Positions 56,647 to 64,000 of a DNA stretch of 64,000 bases are shown here, in pieces. Within the stretch, counting starts at the first letter, position 1; each line of letters opens with the position of its first letter. The stretch comes from Colwellia psychrerythraea 34H. GTDB taxonomy: Bacteria > Pseudomonadota > Gammaproteobacteria > Enterobacterales > Alteromonadaceae. The notes below the pieces were generated by a model. The model ran no database searches, had not been told where the DNA came from, and was given only the letters and a program-made list of their open reading frames with translations. A program made the position numbers and the translations under genes. The stretch covers positions 4,712,001-4,776,000 of the forward strand of contig NC_003910.7 of the NCBI RefSeq assembly GCF_000012325.1. Reading direction: 5' to 3'.

Positions 56647-59574
56647 ATGCCATTTCAGGTAGGTCAGCGTTGGATCAGTGACAGTGAATCAGATCAAGGA
56701 TTAGGTACAGTAACAGGGGTTGAACACCGCTTTGTTAATATTGTTTTCACTGCTACAGGTGAATCCCGCAAATATGCTAAAGATAATGCCCCACTAACGC
56801 GTGTTATATTTAATAAAGATGACCTTATTCCTAGCCACGAAGGCTGGTCTTTAAAGGTAATTTCACATAGTGAAGCCCAAGGTATCATCAGCTATGAAGG
56901 TATACGCCAAGATACCAATGAGCAAATCATCCTAAAAGAAGTGATGATAGATCACTTTATTAAATTCAATAAACCTCACGACCGCTTACTTAATAGCCAA
57001 GTTGATCGTTTAGACTGGTTCCGCTTGCGCAAAGATTGTTTACAACATCAGTATCAACAGCAGCAATCTGATTTAACAGGTTTGACGGGCGGTCGAGTCA
57101 GCTTAATACCACACCAGCTTTACATTGCCGATGAAGTCGGTAATCGCTTTGCTCCGAGAGTTTTACTTGCCGATGAAGTTGGCTTAGGTAAAACAATTGA
57201 AGCCGGTTTAATAATCCACCAGCAATTAGTCACTGGTCGTGCAAAAAGAATTTTGATCATCGTGCCGGAATCTTTAATGCATCAATGGCTGGTTGAAATG
57301 CTACGCCGATTTAACCTTAACTTTAGCATTTTTGATAATGAACGCTGTGTTGAAACCAGCCAGGATAACTATGTTGATGGTAAGAAAGCTAATCCTTTTA
57401 GTTCAGAACAATTGGTATTGGTTAATCTAGGTTTTATCACTAATAATCCACAATGGTTCGACGCACTGGTTAGTGAAGATTGGGATTTGATGGTTGTCGA
57501 TGAAGCGCATCACTTAAACTGGCAACAAGATAAACCTAGTATTGAATACCAATGTATTGAACAACTCGCGCAAGTTATCCCTGGAGTTTTATTATTAACC
57601 GCTACTCCTGACCAATTAGGTCATGAAAGTCACTTTGCTCGCTTGCGTTTACTTGATGCTGACCGTTTTTATGATTATCAAAAATTTACCGAAGAAGAGT
57701 CCCACTATAGTGAAGTTGCTGATGCCGCCAATGCATTAGTTGAAGGGAAGCCCCTTTCTAGTGAGCAAGAGACAACACTCTCTGATTTATTGAAAGAAAC
57801 TGATATCAGCATTCAACTAACAGAGTTAAACCAAGCAGACAGTAAAGAATCAGCAAAAGTACGCCAAGGTTTATTAAAACAGTTACTCGACAGACATGGT
57901 ACTGGTCGTATCTTGTTTAGAAACTCTCGAAATACTATTAAAGGTTTTCCTGCCCGCCAAGTAGTGCCTACAGTACTTATTATGCCCGAGCAATATCAAG
58001 AAAATATTAATGAGTTTATGCTCAGTGACTGCCCAGAAGCCCTAGCTAAATCAAAGCAGGCTAAATATATTTTCACTCCAGAAATGCTACACGGCTTGGA
58101 TCAACGAAATGATACGTGGACTGATTTTGATCCTAGAGTTGATTATTTAATTGACCTATTACAGTCGCTTAAAAGAGAAAAAGTCTTAGTCATTTGTGCA
58201 AACGCCCAAACAGCTATTGATTTAGAAGCCGTTCTTCGTATTAAAGAAGGTATCCGCAGCGCTGTTTTCCATGAAGGTCTATCGATATTTGAACGCGATA
58301 AGGCTGCCGCCTATTTTGCCCAAGACGAAGATAGTGCTCAATTATTGCTTTGTTCTGAGATTGGTAGTGAAGGGCGTAATTTTCAATTTGCTCATCATCT
58401 AGTACTTTTTGACTTACCAAGTAACCCTGATTTATTAGAGCAACGCATTGGCCGCTTAGACAGGATCGGACAAACAGAGATAATCCGTATTCATGTGCCT
58501 TACTTTGCAGATTCGGCACAGCAATTATTATTTGATTGGTACCAACAAGGTATGCAAGCATTTGAGCATACTTGTATTACGGGTCGAGTGGTTTTTGAAA
58601 CCTTCGGTGAGCAATTACTCTCATTAGCATTAAGCTGCCAGCAGCAGTCAGTTGAGGCAGAATCACTCATCAGTGATAGTTGGCAGAAACATTTATCTAT
58701 TAAAGCGGAATTAGAATCTGGCCGAGATAAATTATTAGAGCTGAACTCATCTGGACAAGGTCGTGCACATGAGTTAGTTGAAAAAATCCAACAAGTTGAT
58801 AACGACATAAACTTGCCTCAATTTATGTTTCAAGCACTAGATGTTTTTGGTGTGCAGCAAGATGATAAAGCCGATAATGCTATTGCCTTAAATCAAAGCG
58901 AGCATATGCTTAATAGTAACTTCCCTTGCTTACCTGAAGACGGCACTACGGTTACTTTTGATAGAGAAACAGCCTTAGTTAATGAAAATTATCAATTATT
59001 AACGTGGGATCATCCTATGGTTCGTGGGGTAATGGATTTGGTCTTGAGCGATGAAATTGGTAACGCCAGTATTGGTTTATTAAAAAATGAAGCGTTACCA
59101 GTAGGCACATTTTTCCTTGAATGCTTATTTACTGTTGAAGCTACCGCCCCTGCTCATTTACAGTTAGGTCGTTATTTACCTACTACGCCAATTCGTATTC
59201 TGGTAGACAAAAATGGCAATAATTTAGCCGACAAAGTCAGTGAAAAAGTACTTGATAAACAATTATCACCGGTTAAAAAGCAAATGGCATTACAACTTAT
59301 CAAAGCACTTAAGACCCAAATAACGCCTTTGGTTGCAAAAGCAGAAATACACGGCGAGCAACACATTGTTGAAATTCAAAAGAAATCTTTAGCTGCTATG
59401 CAAAGTAAACTCTCATTAGAGCATCATAGGTTAACCGCATTAAAAGCGATTAACCCAAGTGTGCGCCAAGAAGAGATTGACTTTATTAGCCAACAACAAG
59501 ATGAATTGAGCCACTATATTGATAAAGCGCAATTGACCTTTGAAGCCATTCGCATGATAGTAGTTACTCACTAA
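56647..59574 (+). CDS. rapA: RNA polymerase-associated ATPase RapA (HepA)
   Basis: This 975-residue SWI2/SNF2 protein binds RNA polymerase and recycles it after termination. Tudor-like N-terminal domains (MPFQVGQRWISDSESDQGLGTV) are followed by the ATPase motifs ADEVGLGKTIEAGLI, VVDEAHH and LLTATPDQLG. The second RecA lobe has LCSEIGSEGRNFQFAHHLVLFDLPSNPDLLEQRIGRLDRIGQ. The length fits the family (968 in E. coli). A GGAGAAGTAAG purine run precedes the ATG. rluA follows after a terminator, a conserved neighbourhood. Confidence 0.96.
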   Translation: MPFQVGQRWISDSESDQGLGTVTGVEHRFVNIVFTATGESRKYAKDNAPLTRVIFNKDDLIPSHEGWSLKVISHSEAQGIISYEGIRQDTNEQIILKEVMIDHFIKFNKPHDRLLNSQVDRLDWFRLRKDCLQHQYQQQQSDLTGLTGGRVSLIPHQLYIADEVGNRFAPRVLLADEVGLGKTIEAGLIIHQQLVTGRAKRILIIVPESLMHQWLVEMLRRFNLNFSIFDNERCVETSQDNYVDGKKANPFSSEQLVLVNLGFITNNPQWFDALVSEDWDLMVVDEAHHLNWQQDKPSIEYQCIEQLAQVIPGVLLLTATPDQLGHESHFARLRLLDADRFYDYQKFTEEESHYSEVADAANALVEGKPLSSEQETTLSDLLKETDISIQLTELNQADSKESAKVRQGLLKQLLDRHGTGRILFRNSRNTIKGFPARQVVPTVLIMPEQYQENINEFMLSDCPEALAKSKQAKYIFTPEMLHGLDQRNDTWTDFDPRVDYLIDLLQSLKREKVLVICANAQTAIDLEAVLRIKEGIRSAVFHEGLSIFERDKAAAYFAQDEDSAQLLLCSEIGSEGRNFQFAHHLVLFDLPSNPDLLEQRIGRLDRIGQTEIIRIHVPYFADSAQQLLFDWYQQGMQAFEHTCITGRVVFETFGEQLLSLALSCQQQSVEAESLISDSWQKHLSIKAELESGRDKLLELNSSGQGRAHELVEKIQQVDNDINLPQFMFQALDVFGVQQDDKADNAIALNQSEHMLNSNFPCLPEDGTTVTFDRETALVNENYQLLTWDHPMVRGVMDLVLSDEIGNASIGLLKNEALPVGTFFLECLFTVEATAPAHLQLGRYLPTTPIRILVDKNGNNLADKVSEKVLDKQLSPVKKQMALQLIKALKTQITPLVAKAEIHGEQHIVEIQKKSLAAMQSKLSLEHHRLTALKAINPSVRQEEIDFISQQQDELSHYIDKAQLTFEAIRMIVVTH

Positions 59575-59611
59575 TGCTTAAACGTTAACTGGCTACCCAC
59601 TAATAAATTAT

Positions 59612-59645
59612 AGGGCTATGTTCATTAGAGCATAGCCCTCTATTT
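59612..59645 (+). terminator. Terminator after rapA
   Basis: AGGGCTATG (59612-59620) pairs with CATAGCCCT (59631-59639), loop 10, followed by CTATTTT. It lies only 11 nt before the rluA start, so rluA probably has its own promoter or depends on read-through. Confidence 0.85.
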
Positions 59646-59655
59646 TGAGAAATTA

Positions 59656-60339
59656 ATGAGCGCAAACCCTGATTTTATTTATCTCCCCCCTATGTCACCT
59701 TACCTTGATATTATTTACCAAGATGACGATATTGTTGTCTTAAACAAAGCAAGTGGTATTTTAAGCGTGCCAGGTCGCTTACCTGAACATCAAGATTGTT
59801 TACAAAATCGTGTACAACGAGTGTTACCTACCGCAACTATCGTGCATAGGTTAGATATGGCCACATCAGGCATAATGATTATGGCGTTGAACAAACCAGC
59901 ACATGTTGCTATTAGCCGTCAATTTGAGCAAAGAAAAACTCAAAAAAGCTACCTTGCCCGAGTCTGGGGTTTAGTCGAACTAAATGAAGGCAGTGTTGAT
60001 TTACCATTAATATCAGACTGGCCCAATCGACCAAAGCAAAAAGTTGATCATGAGAACGGCAAAAAATCATTAACACATTATCGGGTACTTAGTCATAATG
60101 ATTCAATAGATGAACAAGCTAACACCTTGCTTGAACTAACACCTATTACCGGGCGTTCTCATCAACTTAGAGTCCATATGTTAGCTTTAGGTCATCCCAT
60201 TTTAGGGGATAGGCTTTATGCGCCTGAAGAAGCATTAACGATGAGAAACAGATTACAATTACATGCGTTGAAATTAAGCTTATTCCATCCAAGAACTGAA
60301 CAAGCGATTACTTTTGATGCGCCGTGCCCTTTCATTTAA
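59656..60339 (+). CDS. rluA: Dual-specificity pseudouridine synthase RluA
   Basis: This 227-residue enzyme isomerises U746 of 23S rRNA and U32 of some tRNAs. The catalytic Asp67 lies in VHRLDMATSGIM. KSYLARVWG, KSLTHYRVL and the C-terminal PITGRSHQLRVHMLALGHPILGDRLYAP are diagnostic of the RluA subfamily, and there is no S4 domain, as in RluA proper. It follows rapA as in many gammaproteobacteria. Confidence 0.94.
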   Translation: MSANPDFIYLPPMSPYLDIIYQDDDIVVLNKASGILSVPGRLPEHQDCLQNRVQRVLPTATIVHRLDMATSGIMIMALNKPAHVAISRQFEQRKTQKSYLARVWGLVELNEGSVDLPLISDWPNRPKQKVDHENGKKSLTHYRVLSHNDSIDEQANTLLELTPITGRSHQLRVHMLALGHPILGDRLYAPEEALTMRNRLQLHALKLSLFHPRTEQAITFDAPCPFI

Positions 60340-60402
60340 TTCTTTTTATGTCGCGCTTTTATTCTATGGTCGATATAGAATTATTGGTAAAGGGTAATAC
60401 CC

Positions 60403-61374
60403 ATGAGGCTTAAGAGCTTTAAGGAAAAACAGTTGCATACGACAAGTCCACATAACGTAAGTCGAAATAAAATCAGCTCAATACCATTGGTTTTATTTAT
60501 CTGTATGCTTACTTTTATTTGCTCCCCCCTGACCTTTGCAGAAGAACAGAAAACTGACGCGTCAGCAGAGAATACTCAAAAGACTGCGAATAAAGTTACT
60601 CCAATAAAAAAGCCTATCGAATTAACTCAACAGTATAAAGAAGACCTTAAGCATTACCTAACAGATGAACAAGTAAAGCCATTACTCGCGGGACCTGATG
60701 ATTATCTGACTTTAGTGAAAAGATATACCAGTGCGAACGGTAAAGGCGTTGTGATTTTATTACCTGAATGGCAGCAAGGCGCCACCAATCCAAAAGCTAT
60801 TAATTACTTACGTAATGCCCTTCCAGCTAAAGGTTGGAGCACTATTGCCATACAGCCGAGTAATAAACCAGAGAATTATCCCTCAACGGAAATTACGGTT
60901 GCAGAACAGAAAAAAGAAAATCAATTAGTCCTCAAAGAGTATAAAAGTAAACTAAATAGCATGCTCAATGCTGTTATGAATACCGCAAGAGAGTATCCCG
61001 GCATAGTGCTAGTGATTGCTCAAGGAAATAATGCTGCCTTACTAGTCGATATATACAGCCAAGATGATAGTCAGCAGCCCAATGCACTCATCATGCTAAG
61101 TAGTTATCGACAAAGTAATCATGCACTTATTAATGGTGTAAATGAAAACTTTGCACGTCAGGTGGCTTCAACAGAATTACCTATACTCGACCTTTACCTT
61201 AAACACGATAATCCACTAGTGCTAAACAAGGCAGCACAAAGAAGGGCCTTTTCGAAGCAAGAAATGAAAGTATATTACCGCCAACGTCAGTTAAACAATA
61301 CCGTTACCGGTTATTATCCAGAAGAAGAATTATTGAGCCAAATTAATAGCTGGCTAAAAGCTATTGGTTGGTAA
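60403..61374 (+). CDS. Exported DUF3530-family alpha/beta-hydrolase-like protein
   Basis: This 323-residue protein has a signal peptide (about 26-47, IPLVLFICMLTFICSPLTFAEE) after an extended basic N-terminus. The body has a hydrolase-like core: GKGVVILLPEWQQGATNPKAINYLRNALPAKGWSTIAIQPS near 105-145 and IVLVIAQGNNAALLVDIY near 200. In the latter a Gln-Gly-Asn takes the place of the usual nucleophile elbow Gly-x-Ser-x-Gly, so it may lack serine-hydrolase activity. AAAGGG lies eight bases before the ATG. It is next to rluA and convergent with djlA. The role is unknown. Confidence 0.75.
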   Translation: MRLKSFKEKQLHTTSPHNVSRNKISSIPLVLFICMLTFICSPLTFAEEQKTDASAENTQKTANKVTPIKKPIELTQQYKEDLKHYLTDEQVKPLLAGPDDYLTLVKRYTSANGKGVVILLPEWQQGATNPKAINYLRNALPAKGWSTIAIQPSNKPENYPSTEITVAEQKKENQLVLKEYKSKLNSMLNAVMNTAREYPGIVLVIAQGNNAALLVDIYSQDDSQQPNALIMLSSYRQSNHALINGVNENFARQVASTELPILDLYLKHDNPLVLNKAAQRRAFSKQEMKVYYRQRQLNNTVTGYYPEEELLSQINSWLKAIGW

Positions 61375-61403
61375 AGTTGCCCCCTAAAGCGATTTAACAT
61401 CAA

Positions 61404-61450
61404 ATGGTTTGATGGTTTGATGGTTTGATGGTTTGATGGTTTGATGGTTT
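61404..61450. repeat. 5.9 tandem copies of an 8-nt unit
   Basis: ATGGTTTG is repeated perfectly five times and once without its last base, between the DUF3530 stop and its terminator. It is probably a slippage-prone satellite that varies among strains. Confidence 0.95.
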
Positions 61451-61452
61451 CT

Positions 61453-61497
61453 AATCAGAGTACAGAATTTAAAAGTAATGCACTCTGATTTTTATTT
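61453..61497 (+). terminator. Terminator between the DUF3530 gene and djlA
   Basis: AATCAGAGT (61453-61461) pairs with ACTCTGATT (61482-61490), loop 20, followed by TTTATTTTT. It serves the rightward gene. Confidence 0.75.
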
Positions 61498-61501
61498 TTG
61501 G

Positions 61502-62329
61502 CTATTTATTCTGTTTCTCAATCAAGTCGTATGCGGCTTGAATTTCTTGTGTTTTTTCTTTAGCACTTTCCATCATTTCTGGTGGTAAACCCTTAGCCAT
61601 TAATTTATCTGGGTGATGTTGAGACATTAATTTTTTATAAGCCTTTTTGATTACTCGCATTTCTGAGTTTTTATCAATCCCCAGAACTTTAAAAGCATTA
61701 TCTAATTGCTGACCGCTAGCGGGTATATTTCCTGATCCCTGCTGATGATAACCTCGGCCGCCTTGTTGTTGATGGAAATTAGCGCCAGCAATAATCATTT
61801 CTAATAATTTATCAAGTTCACCAGCTGAATAACCTAACAGTTTTGCTATGGTGTGCAAAACAGAACGCTCTGCGTCATCTAATTCGCCATCACTAAAGGC
61901 AACTTGAACTTGTATTTCTAAAAACATTAGCAACAAATCATGTCTATTGCCCATCAAACGTTTAAATTTAACAAGGCGATCTTTGAGCGGAAAACCTGTT
62001 GACTTTCCTTCGCGAAAAGCATCTTGTGCTTGTTCACGTAATTCACTACTTAGTCCCAGTTTGTCCATATAAGCACTAGCGAACATAATTTCATGACTAG
62101 TCACTTTCCCTTTAGCTTTGGCAACATGTCCCATCACAGAAAAAGTGGTATAGAAAAAAGCAGCTTGTCGAGCTATCTCATCTTCTTTACCGCCGGCTAA
62201 CCCATTGAAATTAAAACCTCGGCCACGATCAAACATATGACCTAGCCAAAGACCTAATAAAGCCCCAAACAGGTTTTTACTGAGCATAAAACCAAACAAA
62301 AAACCTAAAATCTTACCCCAAATATGCAT
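61502..62329 (-). CDS. djlA: Co-chaperone DjlA
   Basis: This 275-residue type III membrane J-protein has the N-terminal glycine-rich membrane segment (MHIWGKILGFLFGFMLSKNLFGALLGLWLGHMFDRG). A TerB-like helical domain (about 50-170, FYTTFSVMGHVAKAKGKVTSHEI) and a linker rich in Gly and Gln follow. A C-terminal J domain (about 210-275) has QHHPDKL. It stimulates DnaK and, in E. coli, the Rcs system. The ATG at 62329 matches the family start; an ATG at 62341 has AAGGA directly against it, which is too close. The place beside lptD is conserved. Confidence 0.92.
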   Translation of the reverse strand: MHIWGKILGFLFGFMLSKNLFGALLGLWLGHMFDRGRGFNFNGLAGGKEDEIARQAAFFYTTFSVMGHVAKAKGKVTSHEIMFASAYMDKLGLSSELREQAQDAFREGKSTGFPLKDRLVKFKRLMGNRHDLLLMFLEIQVQVAFSDGELDDAERSVLHTIAKLLGYSAGELDKLLEMIIAGANFHQQQGGRGYHQQGSGNIPASGQQLDNAFKVLGIDKNSEMRVIKKAYKKLMSQHHPDKLMAKGLPPEMMESAKEKTQEIQAAYDLIEKQNK

Positions 62330-62762
62330 TTTTTTAAGCATTCCTTACAATAATATCTAACCAATAGATGAACCTATAGCAAGTTGATTAAGTCCTTCCC
62401 ACTCAGCGAGAATTAAAAGGCTTAGAGGTAAGGCATTGATTGCGGAGAATGGTTATTCCCTTGCAAAAATCAATAACACTGCATATAAGCCTTTTAAACT
62501 CGCCCTTCAGGAGTTCACTAAATACCCACTAACATCGTTAAATTCATTTAATTTAGAATAACTAAACCTAAAAAAACTTGCCTTGTTAAAGTATATTAAG
62601 CATAACTCTGAGTTGGAAAGAAATTTATTCAAATTGCTATTCGACATAAGAAGTTAGTCCAACTGAAAAAATTGCTATATCATAAAGCAATTAGTCGTTA
62701 AAATACTTGATTCATCGCTATAAAATCAATTTATAAATACTTTCACCATTTTCGGACAATAA
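62330..62762. other. 433-nt divergent region with a long hairpin element
   Basis: It lies between djlA (left) and lptD (right). GCGAGAATTAAAAGGCTTA (62406-62424) pairs with TAAGCCTTTTAAACTCGC (62485-62502), with inner ATTGATT and AATCAAT also matching. It makes a stem of about 97 nt overall and is probably a REP- or MITE-type repeat. The lptD promoter is probably after 62560. No gene is seen. Confidence 0.5.
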
Positions 62763-64000
62763 ATGTTTTTTTCCCGTACATTAAGTTTTACCCTAGTTGC
62801 ACTGTTAGTAGTTTGCCTTTCACAGAAGGCTCACGCTAACGTCGAACAAAAAAGTCAATCCCCTGAAACTAGATTGATGCAGTGCCCATTACCTGAATTT
62901 GATGATATTGCCATTGGTATACCTGAAGTTGTTGATAGCACTATCCGTATATCCTCTTCACAAGCAAGTATACAACAAGACCAAATCGCACTATTCAACG
63001 GCTCTGTTATTCTGGTAGATAAGGGTCAGAAAATAATTGCCGACCAACTTTCCTTTAATCGCTTAAAAATGCAAATAGAAGCCATTGGGAATATTCATTA
63101 CCAAGGCAAACAAATCAATATTTTTGCCGATAAGCTAAGTGCAAGTAAAATTGATAAGTCAACAGAGATGACCGCTGCTTCATACCAACTTGATGGCAAT
63201 CCAGGCCATGGTAAAGCAGGGAAATTGTCAATCAACAGTGATGGCATGATGAGTTTAGTCGACTCAACTTTTACCACCTGTTTACAAGAAGTGCCTGATT
63301 GGCAAATAAAGGCTTCTGAGATTAACCTCTCTGCAAAGGGAGATTTTGGTGAAGCTTATCATGCCCAATTTAGAGTACTCGATGTACCTGTTTTTTATGT
63401 GCCCTACTTTTCTTTTCCAATATCTAAAGAACGCTTAACTGGCTTTTTGTATCCTGAACTAAGTACGTCTAGCAGCTTAGGCATAGAGTTTACTGCCCCT
63501 TTTTATTGGAATATTGCCGAGAATTATGATGCCACGATTACTCCGCGCTATATGTCTGAACGCGGCACGCAATTGCAAACTGAATTTCGTTATTTAATGG
63601 ACCAACAATCGGGTAAAATTGATCTTGAATATTTAAATAAAGATAAAAAAATTAAAACCAATGACGATCCTCGATATTTAGCGCGATTTCAACATATAGG
63701 CACTTTTTCTGAAGATTTCCGCGCTTATATTGATTACACCACCATTAGTGATGATAACTATTTAGTTGATATTGGCAGTAAACAGTATAATTCAAACGAT
63801 GCTTATCTTTATCAAATTGGAGAATTAGCTTACTTTGGCGAACAGTGGCAAGCGACATTGCAATTACAAGATTTTGAAGTACTCGGTGATCATCAGTCGA
63901 GCTATAAAACATTACCTCACCTTGAACTATCAGCCCAGCAACCGTTAAATTTTTTATCTGGCCAATTTGAACTTTATTCTGAAATGACTAATTTTCAACC
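62763..64000 (+). CDS. lptD: LPS-assembly outer-membrane protein LptD, 5' part
   Basis: The reading frame is open for 412 codons to the window end. It has a signal peptide ([20 protein letters not shown], then QKAHA) and a Cys soon after (LMQCPLPEF). An OstA-like jellyroll domain (about 60-175) contains [29 protein letters not shown] and a Cys in [15 protein letters not shown]. The barrel then begins with [26 protein letters not shown]. LptD with LptE inserts lipopolysaccharide into the outer leaflet, and the conserved cysteines form its disulphides. Adjacency to djlA is conserved. The C-terminal barrel is outside the window. Confidence 0.94.

Noticed and set aside
61404..61450. CRISPR array
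   Set aside because: The units are 8 nt, contiguous and without spacers.

Overview
The window looks like chromosomal DNA of a cold-marine gammaproteobacterium of the Alteromonadales, most likely Colwellia or a close relative. The reasons are the low GC content, the housekeeping gene orders (mraZ-rsmH-ftsL-ftsI, rplU-rpmA-obg, rapA-rluA, djlA next to lptD, ArcA with a separate HptA) and the style of the intergenic repeats. No tRNA, rRNA, CRISPR array or intact insertion sequence was seen. The genus is an inference from gene content.

Layout. 0-2.1 kb: start of the division and cell wall (dcw) operon, read leftwards, with a clear promoter and three MraZ operator repeats. 2.4-11.8 kb: an acyl-CoA dehydrogenase, an exported transglutaminase-like protein, a DyP peroxidase, a TPR hybrid kinase coupled to a membrane coiled-coil protein, and a Bax-like glucosaminidase. 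12-16.4 kb: an RND efflux pump operon. 17-22.8 kb: a CvfB-like S1 protein, a Zur-box-controlled pair (small CxxC protein plus His-rich ZnuD-like TonB receptor), and a TraF-like outer membrane protein. 22.9-26.2 kb: an unusual three-gene set (DapD-like acyltransferase, LysA-like decarboxylase, M14 desuccinylase). 26.8-32 kb: rsmC, a histidine kinase, arcA, hptA and folE2. 32.4-38.4 kb: gltBD, preceded by a candidate leader peptide. 38.4-40.9 kb: an island with one orphan secreted protein, bounded by a decayed copy of the gltD tail. 41-47.4 kb: folA and obg, split by a bacteriocin/microcin-type cluster. 47.5-64 kb: rpmA, rplU, ispB, mdh, argR, an ArcS-like hybrid kinase, a PIN-PhoH protein, rapA, rluA, a DUF3530 protein, djlA and the first part of lptD.

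How genes work together. Three parts of a Shewanella-type Arc phosphorelay lie in the window: an ArcS-like kinase (51-54 kb), HptA and ArcA. The Zur box, zinc receptor and zinc-independent folate enzyme FolE2 suggest zinc starvation is a relevant stress, although no Zur box was found at folE2. The most novel-looking systems are (1) the double-glycine peptide cluster at 41.6-45.9 kb, which has a C39-peptidase ABC exporter, an HlyD adaptor, a 64-aa precursor, two small membrane proteins and near-identical terminators at both edges, and (2) the DapD/LysA/desuccinylase set at 22.9-26.2 kb. Several structured, inverted-repeat intergenic elements look like small non-autonomous mobile elements.
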